Shown: positions 19,224-28,861, counted from the stretch's first letter. The stretch is 64,000 bases of DNA from Cohaesibacter marisflavi (GCF_900115225.1 NZ_FOVR01000002.1:496001-560000), one strand, 5' to 3'. Program-made: numbers and translations. Notes: generated from the letters alone by a model not told the origin.

Positions 19224-20519
19224 TTATACAATTACATCCATGGCCTTCTGTTCGCCAACGTTAAACACACGCTTGTATCGTGTGATTTCGTCGGCAGGCC
19301 CCATGGCTTTATTCGGATTGTCCGAAAGCTTTACGGTCGGCTGGCCATTGGCGGAAATCGCTTTGCAAACCAGAGAGAAGGGCGAAAGCTCGTCATCGGG
19401 CACCAGCCCTCTGAAATCGTTGGTCAACAACGTACCCCAGCCGAAGGATACCCGCACCCGACCGTGAAATTTGCTATAAAGGGCGCCAATCTGATCCACA
19501 TCCAGACCGTCGGAGAAGATGATCAGTTTCTTGCGTGGATCTTCGCCCCGATCCTTCCACCACTGGATGGCGGTTTCGGCGGCTTCTTCCGGCTGGCCAC
19601 TATCCACGCGGATACCGGTCCAGCTGGTCAGCCAGTCCGGTGCTCGCTCAAGGAACCCCTTGGTGCCATAGGTATCCGGCAGGATGACGCGCAGATTGCC
19701 ATCATGCTCGCGTTGCCAGTCCTCAAGCACTCTGTAGGGCGCATAGGCCAGCTCTTCGTCATTTTGCGCAAGAGCTGAATAGACCATCGGCAGCTCATGG
19801 GCATTGGTGCCAATGGCTTCCATCTCGCGGCGCATGGCAATGAGGCAGTTGGAGGTGCCGGTGAAGTTATCCCCCAGCCCTTCCTGCATGGCTTGTACGC
19901 ACCAGTCCTGCCAGAGGAAGGAGTGGCGCCGCCGGGTGCCGAAATCTGCGACGCGCACATCGCCGATGGCCCGCAGGCGCTCGACCTTTTCCCATAGGCG
20001 GGTCATGGCGCGGGCATAGAGAATTTGCAGCTCGAACCGCTTCATCTTGTGTAAAACCGCTCGCGAACGCAGTTCCATGATAACCGAAAGGGCCGGAATC
20101 TCCCATAGCATGACCTCAGGCCAGGAGCCCTCGAAGGTCAGCTCATACTGATCGCCCACCCGTTCGAGATTATAGGGGGGTAGGGTGAGATTCTCGAACC
20201 ACTCCATAAAATCGGGATGGAACATGGAACGCTTACCATAAAACATATTGCCGCGTAGCCATGTGCTCTCTCCGCGAGAGAGTTTCAACCCACGAATATA
20301 ATCAAGCTGGGCGCGCAGCTCGCCCTCGTCGATCAATTTGGCGAGAGGCACATCCTTGGAGCGGTTGATCAGGCTGAACTCGACATGCACGTCGGGCTTG
20401 TTGTGAAAAACCGATTGGGCCATCAGAAGCTTGTAGAAATCCGTATCGATAAGGGATCGGACGATGGGGTCGATTTTCCAACGGTGACTATAAACGCGAG
20501 ATGCAAGATCGATGGTCAT
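19224..20519 (-). CDS. pncB: Nicotinate phosphoribosyltransferase
   Basis: At 431 residues this is a full-length PncB, joining nicotinate and PRPP to form nicotinate mononucleotide for NAD salvage. The N-terminal DTDFYKLLMAQ and the FGTRRRHSF and GTNAHELPM motifs (the latter containing the phosphorylatable His) are intact. It lies 85 bases after pncA on the same strand, so nicotinamide deamidation and nicotinate use are encoded together. Confidence 0.95.
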   Translation of the reverse strand: MTIDLASRVYSHRWKIDPIVRSLIDTDFYKLLMAQSVFHNKPDVHVEFSLINRSKDVPLAKLIDEGELRAQLDYIRGLKLSRGESTWLRGNMFYGKRSMFHPDFMEWFENLTLPPYNLERVGDQYELTFEGSWPEVMLWEIPALSVIMELRSRAVLHKMKRFELQILYARAMTRLWEKVERLRAIGDVRVADFGTRRRHSFLWQDWCVQAMQEGLGDNFTGTSNCLIAMRREMEAIGTNAHELPMVYSALAQNDEELAYAPYRVLEDWQREHDGNLRVILPDTYGTKGFLERAPDWLTSWTGIRVDSGQPEEAAETAIQWWKDRGEDPRKKLIIFSDGLDVDQIGALYSKFHGRVRVSFGWGTLLTNDFRGLVPDDELSPFSLVCKAISANGQPTVKLSDNPNKAMGPADEITRYKRVFNVGEQKAMDVIV

Positions 20520-20604
20520 GATCTATCCTGAATGAAGAAATACGCAGGCAGGCTGAACCGGCAGGGCCCGTTTTGCAAGCGCAAGCTTTGGCAATGGGTG
20601 AAGC

Positions 20605-21219
20605 CTATTGGCCAATGATGTGGATATTATGGGCTCGCATATCGTCCAGAGCGTTCTTGAGCGAACCATTAAGATCAATGGCGTTGCATGCGGAAAGATC
20701 GACCGACACATCAAACCCGAGTTTGGCAGCGTCTACAGCCGAATAGCGCACGCAGAAGTCTGTCGCAAGTCCTACGAAAAGCAAGGAAACCACGCCTTTG
20801 TCCCGCAAATAGCCCTCAAGCCCCGTCGTGGTCTGATGGTCATTTTCGAAAAAGGCCGAATAGCTGTCTATCAGCGGGTTGGAGCCTTTGCGCAGGATCA
20901 GATCGGCTCTGTCTGTTACAAGATCGGCATGGAAGGCGGCTCCAGAGGTACCCTGAATACAGTGATCGGGCCAGAGGACCTGATCGCCATATGGCATTTG
21001 CACCATGTCATAGGGGGATTTGCCGTCATGAGCGCTGGCAAAGGAGCTGTGAGACGCCGGGTGCCAGTCCTGTGTCAGGACGATTTGCGCATAGTTTTGC
21101 TGCATCAGGTTGATTTTGGAGATGATCTCATCTCCACCGGGCACAGCCAGAGCGCCGCCGGGGCAGAAGTCATTCTGAACATCAATAATGACAAGCGCTT
21201 GATGTTGTGAGCGTTCCAT
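20605..21219 (-). CDS. pncA: Nicotinamidase
   Basis: The 204-residue isochorismatase-fold amidase converts nicotinamide to nicotinate. The catalytic triad is visible: Asp in VIIDVQNDFCPGG near the N-terminus, Lys in LRKGSNP, and Cys in GLATDFCVRYSA. A GGAAAGG-like ribosome site precedes the ATG. It precedes pncB in an apparent two-gene salvage operon. Confidence 0.94.
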   Translation of the reverse strand: MERSQHQALVIIDVQNDFCPGGALAVPGGDEIISKINLMQQNYAQIVLTQDWHPASHSSFASAHDGKSPYDMVQMPYGDQVLWPDHCIQGTSGAAFHADLVTDRADLILRKGSNPLIDSYSAFFENDHQTTTGLEGYLRDKGVVSLLFVGLATDFCVRYSAVDAAKLGFDVSVDLSACNAIDLNGSLKNALDDMRAHNIHIIGQ

Positions 21220-21368
21220 AATGGGCGCCTTTCCAGATACTCAACTGGTAACCTACAAAATTAGCGCTACTAAATCAAAGAACTGCGCCCGACGCCAGAT
21301 GGTGCCCGCAAGAAAAAATAAAAAATTGCGCAAACATAAAAGCAGCTGAAAAAAGCAACCAAAGAAAA

Positions 21369-21388
21369 AGGCCGGATAATTCCGGCCC
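21369..21388 (-). terminator. Terminator after the cytochrome c gene
   Basis: GGCCGGA pairs with TCCGGCC around a 4-base loop. On the minus strand the stem runs into a T-rich tract (TTTTTCTTT), about 40 bases past the cytochrome stop. Confidence 0.75.
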
Positions 21389-21426
21389 TTTGATATCGTC
21401 AGAATTTCTACTCCAGTGTAGAAGCA

Positions 21427-21948
21427 CTATTCTGTCAACGTCTGCAAATAGCTGATCAGGTTGGCGCGATCTTCCGGTTTTTTCAGGCCAGCAAAGGCCA
21501 TGGCGGTACCGGGCACCAGATCTTTTGGTTTGGTCAGATATTCATTGAGTGTTTCCGGGTTCCAGACCTTGCCATCGCCGAATTCGACCATCGCGTCAGA
21601 ATATTTGAAATCGTCAACCGAGGCGATAGCGCGGTCGACAACGCCAAACAGATGCGGGCCGGTCTTGTTGGCCATTTCAGCGTCAAAGGTGTGGCAGGCT
21701 GCGCATTTCTTGGCTACGCGCTCGCCTCTTCCTGCGTCAGCAGAAGCAAGAAGGGTTGCAAAATCCACCTCTGGTTCGGGTTCCGTGGCAGCACCGCCGC
21801 CAGACCCGTCTGCAACTTCAATCGCATAGCCGGGCTGGTCCGGGGCATCATCACTGAAGATGTAGCCCGTTGCCATCCCTGTAACCATAATAAAAATAAG
21901 GGCCATCAAAACAGCGCCAGCCATTTTGTTGAATTCGAAAAAGTTCAT
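21427..21948 (-). CDS. cycM: Membrane-anchored c-type cytochrome (CycM-like)
   Basis: A 173-residue protein has an uncleaved-looking N-terminal membrane helix (about 9-31), a low-complexity Gly/Ala/Glu/Pro linker, and a class-I cytochrome c domain. The haem site CAACH is at residues 82-86, and the likely distal Met lies in GTAMAFAGL (Met150). CycM-type cytochromes pass electrons between the bc1 complex and aa3 oxidase in the rhizobia and relatives. An AAGGA site precedes the ATG. It has its own terminator. Confidence 0.9.
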   Translation of the reverse strand: MNFFEFNKMAGAVLMALIFIMVTGMATGYIFSDDAPDQPGYAIEVADGSGGGAATEPEPEVDFATLLASADAGRGERVAKKCAACHTFDAEMANKTGPHLFGVVDRAIASVDDFKYSDAMVEFGDGKVWNPETLNEYLTKPKDLVPGTAMAFAGLKKPEDRANLISYLQTLTE

Positions 21949-22336
21949 AGGTCCTTGCTCCCGGTCTTTGAAGGACGAAACGGATTACCTAGGATTGGTC
22001 CTAAGGTTCACTCGGTAATTCTTCCTGCGGAAACTACTAGCTTTTCCTGATGGATGTCCATAGGAATAGCGGCTAACAGGGCTCGACTTTCGCCATAGAC
22101 TGGGCCCTTTTCAACAACATAAGGAAGAATCCTTATGTTTGCAAAGGAGATAGGGGCAGGGCCTATCCTTTTGCTTTTTGTTTTCCCGTCCTGCCGGATT
22201 GCCTGCAAGAGAGGCATTCGTGGCCGTATTCTGCCATAAAAGGCGCGTGACATTGGCGCCTCCAAAGCGTAAAGCAGGCAGACGAAATACAGTCTATCCA
22301 AGGAAGGGGCACGAGGGTGCCCGGTAAGGAGCCATT
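21949..22336. other. Divergent region between cytochrome c and pheA genes
   Basis: 388 bases without a supported gene. It contains an inverted repeat AACATAAGG/CCTTATGTT with a 6-base loop at 22116-22139, which could be an operator or weak hairpin. A 34-codon frame beginning at the second arm has no other support. The promoters of both flanking genes should lie here. Confidence 0.4.
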
Positions 22337-23224
22337 ATGATCGCCAAGAAAGTCGTTTTTCAGGGGGAACCTGGTGCCAACTCGCACACCGCCTGTAACA
22401 ATGTATTTCCAGATGCAGAGGCGGTTCCGATGGCAACCTTTGAAGATTGCTTTAACGCGGTCCAAAATGACCTTGCGGATCTGGCCATGATCCCGATTGA
22501 AAACTCGGTGGCGGGTCGCGTGGCTGATATCCATCATTTGATGCCGACCTCCGATCTGCATATCATCGGTGAATATTTCCTGCCTATCCATCATCAGCTG
22601 CTTGGTCTGCGTGGGGCTCGTCTTGAGGATATCACGTCCGTTCAGAGTCATGTGATGGCGTTGGGGCAGTGTCGCAAGATCATCCGTGACCGTAAGCTGC
22701 AGGCGATCGTCGGGGCCGATACTGCAGGGTCTGCTCATCAGATTTCCAATCAGGGAGACAAGACCAAAGCGGCGATCGCTTCCGAGCTTGCCGCTGACAT
22801 CTACGATCTGGATATCCTGAAAGCCGACATCGAAGATGAAGATCACAACACGACGCGCTTTATCGTGTTGTCGAAATATCCCATCAAGGCAGACAAGAGC
22901 ACCGATCTTGTTGTAACCACATTCGTGTTCCGAGTGCGCAACGTGCCGGCTGCTCTCTATAAGGCTCTGGGCGGTTTTGCCACCAACGGCGTCAACATGA
23001 CCAAGCTGGAAAGCTATCAGACCGGCGGCAAGTTTTTCGCAACGCAATTCTATGCTGACATTGAGGGACATCCTGACGATACCAATGTGCGTCTGGCACT
23101 TGAGGAGTTGCGCTTCTTCTCTGCCGAACTCAAGATTCTCGGCATTTATCCGGCGCACGAATATCGCAAAAGGAACCACGAACCCGAGGCCAACCGCGAT
23201 TTGCGGCCGAGCCCCGACCTATGA
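22337..23224 (+). CDS. pheA: Prephenate dehydratase
   Basis: The 295-residue monofunctional PheA decarboxylates and dehydrates prephenate to phenylpyruvate in phenylalanine synthesis. The catalytic half shows VVFQGEPGANSH at the start, AMIPIENSVAGRV near residue 50, and the DHNTTRFIVLSK segment carrying the Thr-Arg-Phe motif. An ACT domain follows (VRNVPAALYKALGGFATNG), with the LESYQTGG motif that binds phenylalanine for feedback inhibition. No chorismate mutase domain is present. Confidence 0.95.
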   Translation: MIAKKVVFQGEPGANSHTACNNVFPDAEAVPMATFEDCFNAVQNDLADLAMIPIENSVAGRVADIHHLMPTSDLHIIGEYFLPIHHQLLGLRGARLEDITSVQSHVMALGQCRKIIRDRKLQAIVGADTAGSAHQISNQGDKTKAAIASELAADIYDLDILKADIEDEDHNTTRFIVLSKYPIKADKSTDLVVTTFVFRVRNVPAALYKALGGFATNGVNMTKLESYQTGGKFFATQFYADIEGHPDDTNVRLALEELRFFSAELKILGIYPAHEYRKRNHEPEANRDLRPSPDL

Positions 23225-23692
23225 AAGGGATAGGCAAAAAGCCTTCCTGAGTGGTGTGAATATGAAAAGGGCGCGTCCATATGGGCGCGCCCGTTTTTGT
23301 TGCAGATTGTTCTGTGTCCAGCTGAGCACAGGGTTTGAAACATATGGTGAGGGTAAATCGGTGCAGGTAAAGAGAAGAGGGAGGTGAACCGGGCTGCTTA
23401 TGTCAATTCCTGAGGGGGCGGGAGAATTATTTTTGGAACTATGTTGGTCATCAACGCGTCTATAAAGTGTACTTTCTAAAAAGGCACTACCAAAAAGGGT
23501 ATTTTGGAGAAAAACGAGTAATTTGTAGCTGCTTAATATCGACGCGACCATAGTTCTTGCTAAACAAAAAGTTAAACCGAACTTTGTCCAAAAACAAATC
23601 TAAGTACTTAAAATTAATGGAATTCGTTGCTCACCAATTCTCAACTTTTTCTGCGTAGTTTACTTTGGTAATAAACATCGGGACCAAACACA
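23225..23692. other. Gap between pheA and the cyclic-di-GMP gene
   Basis: 468 bases: first the pheA terminator (listed separately), then AT-rich sequence that should hold the promoter of the GGDEF-EAL gene. A short CCAAAA/TTTTGG inverted repeat near 23489-23506 is the only other structure seen. No gene is supported. Confidence 0.4.
23269..23298 (+). terminator. Intrinsic terminator after pheA
   Basis: GGGCGCG pairs with CGCGCCC around a 10-base loop and is followed by GTTTTTG, a classic intrinsic terminator 45 bases after the pheA stop. Confidence 0.85.
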
Positions 23693-26386
23693 TTGAACAA
23701 TGAGCGGAATGAAAAGTGGTTGAAGAGCTGGGCTGCTTTAAGGGAGCGTTTTTGGAACGTGGCCCATCTGCCCGTTGTTGTCGCTACCCTTGTGATCGTG
23801 GCTGTTGCCCTTATTGCCGAAGATATCAGTAAGAACGCATATCTGGAAAAATCGCGCGCTGAACTGCGCAATAAAGCCACTCAGGTTGCTCTCACTATTC
23901 AAGGCGCGATCATTGCCAATATTGAAACGGGCCGAGGCCTGGCCAATGTGATCCGGACCGAACCGGATATAGACACTGAACGGTTCAACCAACTCGCCAA
24001 GCAGCTCTTTCACAATTTTTCTTCCATGAAGCTTATCGCCATCGCGCCAAATCTGGTTGTCTCCAATATCTATCCACTGGAGGGCAACGAAAGCGTAATC
24101 GGGCTCGACTATCGAGATGTGGAAGAGCAAAGAGATCTTGTTTTCGAAGCGAGAGACAAGAACGAGTTAACCATGGCCGGCCCGATCGATCTGGTACAGG
24201 GCGGTACCGGGCTCCTTGTGCGCTATCCGGTCTATATCGATTCTCTAGACAAGGGGCGCTATTTCTGGGGTATTGTATCAGCTGTACTGGATGTTGACTT
24301 CTTCTATCAATACGCGGGCTTGCTAGACGAGGACGCTGAGCTCGATTATGCTATTGTTGGCAAAGACGGGATGGGAGCATCCGGCGAGCAATTCTTCGGG
24401 TCAGAAGACATTAACGAGATGGATCCGATCAGGGTTCCTGTTGACTTCCGCATTGCTCAATGGGAACTGCGCGTTGTTCCTCATGGGGGCTGGAGCGTTC
24501 CATCATCGATCTTCTGGCTCATCCGGGCGATTGCCTTTGCTGCATTTTTGCTGGTGGTTGTTCCCATGGCCATCGTGTTCAAACTGTCGCGCGAGCGCAT
24601 GGCGCACCTAGATGCCCATATCGAAAGTCAGCGACAGCTAGCCAGTGTTTCAAAACGCTTCGAATTGGCCGTGGATGCCCTCAAGCTCGGTGTTTGGGAG
24701 TTTGATCCGGCGGTACGCCGTTTCAAATGGGATCAACAAACCCGTGAGATCTATGGCATCGACCCTGATTGCGACGTTAATGAAGTGGACTGGAAAGAGC
24801 GCCTCTTCCCTGAGGACAGAGCACGTCTGTTTGATGACGGGCGCAAGGCCATTGCCAGTGAAGGAAAATTCTGCACAGACTATCGCCTTCAGATGCCAGA
24901 CGGGACGATCAAGACCGTGCGTGTGTCAGCTTTGGGCTGGACAGATGACGATGGCAAGATGATTTATGTCGGGGTCAACTGGGACATTACAAAGCATGTC
25001 GCGCGCGAGGAAGCGTTAAAGGATGCGCGCGCCGAGAGCGAAAGACGCTATCAGGAACTCGTCAAGGCCAAGACGCGTATAGAGTTCAACGCCTTGCATG
25101 ATTTCCTCACCAAGTTGCCCAACCGTCGCTATGTCGATGAGTTCCTCAATGGTGAAAATGGTGCGCCTTGGCCATTCGAGGATGCCGAGAATAGCTGGCT
25201 TTTGAAAGTCGATCTGGATGGCTTCAAGGAGATCAACGATAGTTTCGGCCATGCGGCCGGGGATGCCATGCTGCTCAAGGTGGCCGATATGCTGCGTTCT
25301 CTGAAGCAGGAGGAAGAATTCATTGCCCGTGTTGGCGGCGATGAATTCATCATGCTGTGCTCAAGTGCGCAGAACAGAAATAGACCTCAGGAACTGGCCG
25401 AAAATCTCATTGCCATGATGCCGGAGCCACAGAATTATAAGGGCCTTGCCTGTCGATTGGGCGCGAGCATTGGGCTGTCCAACTGGGCCGATGCCAAGGA
25501 AAGTCCTGACAAGCTGCGCTCCAATGCGGACCTCGCCCTGTATCAGTCCAAGCAGAATGGCAAGGGCTGCTTCACATTCTTCAGCCAGCCCCTGTTCCAG
25601 ACGGCCAATGAAAAACGTCGCCTTGCCGACGATCTGCTGCGTGGCATCGAAAACCGCGAATTTATTGCCTATTATCAGGGGCAATATAATGCTGAGACCC
25701 ATCGTCTTGTTGGGGCCGAAGCCCTGGCGCGCTGGGCGCACCCCAAGCGCGGGCTGGTCTATCCAGACATGTTCATCGATCTGGCTGACAGTCTAGGTGT
25801 AACCGGCGAGATCGACGCAATGGTCATGGAACATGCTCTGGAGACGAAACAGTTCTGGGCCGACAAGGGACTCAATATTGATCGTGTATCGGTCAATGTC
25901 TCGGCCAAGCGATTGAGCGACAGAGATCTGATCCCCGGCCTCAAGGCAATGGATTTCGATCCTTCGCATCTGACCTTCGAACTGATCGAGTCGACCTTCC
26001 TGGATCGCAGCGCACCACAAGTGGCTGCCAACATCCGTCGGCTAAGGGAGATGGGGATTGAAATCGAGATCGATGATTTCGGCACAGCCTATGCCTCCAT
26101 CGTCAGCCTGACGCATTTGCTTCCGAACCGCTTGAAAATCGACCGGGAACTGATCCTACCGGTAACATCAAGCGAGCATCAGCGCGAGCTTGTGCACTCC
26201 ATCATCCATATTGGGCGAACGCTGGGCATCGGTGTGGTTGCCGAAGGCATTGAATCGCTTGAGCATGCCGAAATCCTGCGTGTCATGGGAGCCGATATCT
26301 TGCAGGGCTACGCCTTCAGTCGGCCGATGACCCGCGAAAAATTCTTCACTCATCATGCCAAAGGCAGCCGGTTTCACGTCGCTTGA
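23693..26386 (+). CDS. Membrane CHASE-PAS-GGDEF-EAL cyclic-di-GMP enzyme
   Basis: An 897-residue signalling protein. Order: N-terminal helix (about 24-42), a periplasmic CHASE-type sensor (about 50-265, with DYRDVEEQRD and GGTGLLVRYPVY), a second helix (about 280-300), a PAS domain (about 325-440), a GGDEF domain with intact GGDEF at 548-552, and an EAL domain with EAL at 676-678. Both catalytic signatures look intact, so it may make and/or degrade cyclic-di-GMP in response to an external ligand. The start is a TTG at 23693 after GGGA; no in-frame ATG occurs before the first membrane helix. Confidence 0.9.
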   Translation: MNNERNEKWLKSWAALRERFWNVAHLPVVVATLVIVAVALIAEDISKNAYLEKSRAELRNKATQVALTIQGAIIANIETGRGLANVIRTEPDIDTERFNQLAKQLFHNFSSMKLIAIAPNLVVSNIYPLEGNESVIGLDYRDVEEQRDLVFEARDKNELTMAGPIDLVQGGTGLLVRYPVYIDSLDKGRYFWGIVSAVLDVDFFYQYAGLLDEDAELDYAIVGKDGMGASGEQFFGSEDINEMDPIRVPVDFRIAQWELRVVPHGGWSVPSSIFWLIRAIAFAAFLLVVVPMAIVFKLSRERMAHLDAHIESQRQLASVSKRFELAVDALKLGVWEFDPAVRRFKWDQQTREIYGIDPDCDVNEVDWKERLFPEDRARLFDDGRKAIASEGKFCTDYRLQMPDGTIKTVRVSALGWTDDDGKMIYVGVNWDITKHVAREEALKDARAESERRYQELVKAKTRIEFNALHDFLTKLPNRRYVDEFLNGENGAPWPFEDAENSWLLKVDLDGFKEINDSFGHAAGDAMLLKVADMLRSLKQEEEFIARVGGDEFIMLCSSAQNRNRPQELAENLIAMMPEPQNYKGLACRLGASIGLSNWADAKESPDKLRSNADLALYQSKQNGKGCFTFFSQPLFQTANEKRRLADDLLRGIENREFIAYYQGQYNAETHRLVGAEALARWAHPKRGLVYPDMFIDLADSLGVTGEIDAMVMEHALETKQFWADKGLNIDRVSVNVSAKRLSDRDLIPGLKAMDFDPSHLTFELIESTFLDRSAPQVAANIRRLREMGIEIEIDDFGTAYASIVSLTHLLPNRLKIDRELILPVTSSEHQRELVHSIIHIGRTLGIGVVAEGIESLEHAEILRVMGADILQGYAFSRPMTREKFFTHHAKGSRFHVA

Positions 26387-26435
26387 TACAGTAGACTAGC
26401 CACCTGTCGTGGGTGACGGACCTTGAAGGGGGGGG

Positions 26436-26464
26436 GGCAGGCGGAGCTCTACCGTCCGCCTGCC
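26436..26464. terminator. Perfect 10-bp hairpin between convergent genes
   Basis: GGCAGGCGGA pairs exactly with TCCGCCTGCC around a 9-base loop, between the GGDEF-EAL gene and the converging metallohydrolase gene. It lies next to a run of ten G (26428-26437). No T tract follows on either strand, so it may act as a rho-linked or RNA-stabilising hairpin. Confidence 0.5.
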
Positions 26465-26485
26465 AATAGGGAGCTACGGGACCGA

Positions 26486-27409
26486 TTAACCGATCAATTG
26501 ATAACTGACAGGCACAAAGTGGAAGCCTTGATCGCGGGTCTCAACGAAACCGGCAGCCGGGAAGGGCATGTGATAACCAATCAGCGGGATGCGGTCGGTT
26601 GCCAACATGTCCAGAACCTTGCGGCGGGTCTGCACGGCCATCGCCTTGTCCATGTCATATTTGACCTCCCAATCAGGATAGGCCAGCGACCAGACATAAT
26701 GGTTTGCCAAATCGGCCATCAGCAGCAACTGCTTGCCCATGCTGTCCAGCATGAATGTCATATGCCCCGGCGTGTGGCCAAAGGCTGCCATGGCGGTGAT
26801 GCCCGGTGCAACCGTGTCTCCATCCTTGAGGAAGGTCATCTTTTCAGCCAGTGGTTTGACATTTTTGGCGAAACCGGCGTTATCGGTTTTTGACCAAGCG
26901 TCATATTCAACCTGCCCGGTGAGATAGGCTGCATTGGCGAAAGTTGGGGCGCCATCCTTCATTAAGCCGCCAATATGGTCGCCATGCATATGTGTGATTA
27001 CCACATGGGTTACATCCTCGGGCTTGTGGCCCGCCTGAGCCAGCGCCGCCGTGATGCCTTCGGCATTGAGGCCGGTGTCAAACAGGATGATAGCCCCTCC
27101 GGAGCGCACGAGCGTTGGTGTGAAGTAGAATTGAGCCATATCCGTGCCGATGAAATTCTTGGCGCTGACTTCGGCGAAAACATCATCGGAGACATTGATG
27201 CCGAAAATCTCATGCGGATTGTCGCGCGGGGCCGAGCCGGCCAGCAGCGTAATGACATCCAGCTCTCCGAGCTTGAAGCCACGGGCCTTGGCCATGGGCA
27301 GAGCCGGTTTCATCATGTCTTCAGCAAGGGAAACCTTGGGTGCAAGCACAAGCCCGGCGGCGCCCGCAGCGCCAATCATCGCCATGCGTCGATCAATAGA
27401 AATGGTCAT
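26486..27409 (-). CDS. Exported metallo-beta-lactamase-fold hydrolase
   Basis: A 307-residue protein starts at the ATG at 27409 with GGGGAG upstream. The N-terminus (TISIDRRMAMIGAAGAAGL) is followed by VLAPKVSLAED and looks like an export signal, possibly Tat-type though it has a single Arg pair after Asp. The metal-binding THMHGDHIGGL motif and a later GHTPGHMTFML segment are intact. Family members include lactonases and other hydrolases; the substrate here cannot be told. Confidence 0.82.
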   Translation of the reverse strand: MTISIDRRMAMIGAAGAAGLVLAPKVSLAEDMMKPALPMAKARGFKLGELDVITLLAGSAPRDNPHEIFGINVSDDVFAEVSAKNFIGTDMAQFYFTPTLVRSGGAIILFDTGLNAEGITAALAQAGHKPEDVTHVVITHMHGDHIGGLMKDGAPTFANAAYLTGQVEYDAWSKTDNAGFAKNVKPLAEKMTFLKDGDTVAPGITAMAAFGHTPGHMTFMLDSMGKQLLLMADLANHYVWSLAYPDWEVKYDMDKAMAVQTRRKVLDMLATDRIPLIGYHMPFPAAGFVETRDQGFHFVPVSYQLIG

Positions 27410-27723
27410 AGTGTTTCTCCCCTGATCACTATTCGCGTCAAAAAACAGGTTCAAGGCAGGCCTTCTCGAGGCGTGCCCTCAATTGCCTTGGGCGTGAATG
27501 GTAGTCGAGGATACGGACACTGGCGAAACACTATCCTGTGATGAAATCGTGTTCAGTTTTTCACGCGGCTCAGTGTCGCAACTGTTTCCTTCTATTTCCG
27601 CCCTTAACGGGATTTCAATCGAATTGAGCTAAGACATAATACGCATCAAGCGATGGGGCTGCTTATGGAACACAGGGCGCGCCTCACGAACCTTTCGGCA
27701 TCAGCAAAAAGCAGGAGCAGAAT
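27410..27723. other. Divergent region between hydrolase and acyltransferase genes
   Basis: 314 bases without a supported gene. A 7-bp inverted repeat CAAGGCA/TGCCTTG occurs at 27452-27458 and 27484-27490 and could be an operator, but nothing else supports that. Confidence 0.35.
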
Positions 27724-28845
27724 GTGAGCGGAGAAAAAAGGCCTGTTTTCGCCCTCTTTGCCGTCTGGCGCCTGCTCGCGGCACTTATGGTGATGCTCTA
27801 TCACTTCTGCGCTTTCGGGCCGGAAGCCTACCGCCAGTTCGCGATGGATGCAGAAGTCTTCACTGCCTTGCTTGATCTGTTCTTCATCGTCTCGGGTTTT
27901 CTGATCTGGGTGCATTATTCCAAACGGCTGACGGGGCCGGGGGCCTACGGCGTCTTCCTGCTGCGCCGACTGGCTCGGCTCTATCCTTTGCATCTTCTGA
28001 CATTGGGAATCTTCTGCATGGCCTGGCTGATCATCGCGGTTGCCGGGCTATCGGTCGAATTGACGGACTATTATTCCTTTCCAGAACTGGTGCGTCAGCT
28101 TCTTCTGGTCAATGCCTGGGGATTGTCGGACGGGCTCGCCTTCAACTTCGTTTCATGGTCATTGTCTGCGGAATGGTTCTGCTATCTCACCCTGCCGGTC
28201 ATCGTGTTCATCTTCCGTAAAAGCGGACTATGGGGGCTCGTTGCTCTGCTCGCTTTCTGTGTGATAGCGCTTGAAGGGCTGACTTACTTTAAAGTCATCC
28301 CGTTCCCCACATGGCTGGATGCCAACACATGGGGTGCCTATCGCGTTTTTGCTGATTTCGTGCTGGGTGCCATCATCGCCATTGTCGCTTCCATGCGTCT
28401 GATCAGGGTGCAGAGCCACTGGTATGCATGGGGGGCGCTGCTGTTTGCCCTGCTGGTGATGTTCATGGATTTCCGCTTTGGCTATGCCAATATTGTGGCC
28501 ATAACCATCGCACTCTATCTCGCCGCACAGGTGGAAATCAACGCGCCGGAACGCAGTGCCTATCTCATGCCACTGATGCCTCTGGCTGCCGTTTCCTTCG
28601 GCATCTATATGTGGCACCCGGTCTTTACCGTGTCCATTCTGGGGCTGGGCTGGCTGATGATTCTGCAACCCATGCAAATTATTGGCTTTGCGCCAGTGCT
28701 GGCCTTTGCCTTGATCGTAACGATTGTCACTGCCCTGCTGTCCGCACGTTTCTTTGAAGTTCCTGCGCGCAAGAAGCTTCTCTCGCTGGGGGCTGGCAAT
28801 ATGGTCGAGAGCATGGCCCTGCAGCCCTCCAAGAAACCTTCCTGA
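27724..28845 (+). CDS. Acyltransferase family 3 (OafA/YrhL-like) membrane protein
   Basis: A 373-residue protein with about ten hydrophobic segments belongs to the acyltransferase-3 family, which O-acetylates surface polysaccharides or other envelope molecules. The N-terminal WRLLAALMVMLYHF carries the conserved His expected in the first helix, and LLRRLARLYPLHLL is the usual R-R-x-x-R-xxP loop. It starts at GTG 27724 with AGGAG upstream; the overlapping ATG is followed at once by TGA. No polysaccharide genes lie nearby, so the substrate is unknown. Confidence 0.87.
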   Translation: MSGEKRPVFALFAVWRLLAALMVMLYHFCAFGPEAYRQFAMDAEVFTALLDLFFIVSGFLIWVHYSKRLTGPGAYGVFLLRRLARLYPLHLLTLGIFCMAWLIIAVAGLSVELTDYYSFPELVRQLLLVNAWGLSDGLAFNFVSWSLSAEWFCYLTLPVIVFIFRKSGLWGLVALLAFCVIALEGLTYFKVIPFPTWLDANTWGAYRVFADFVLGAIIAIVASMRLIRVQSHWYAWGALLFALLVMFMDFRFGYANIVAITIALYLAAQVEINAPERSAYLMPLMPLAAVSFGIYMWHPVFTVSILGLGWLMILQPMQIIGFAPVLAFALIVTIVTALLSARFFEVPARKKLLSLGAGNMVESMALQPSKKPS

Positions 28846-28861
28846 TCAAAGGCCCGAGGGG

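Noticed and set aside
22135-22239. 34-codon plus-strand frame before pheA
   Set aside because: Starts inside an inverted repeat and has no ribosome site or conservation visible.
22008-22301. 97-codon minus-strand frame between cytochrome c and pheA
   Set aside because: No ribosome site, no recognisable sequence, and it runs through the expected promoter region.
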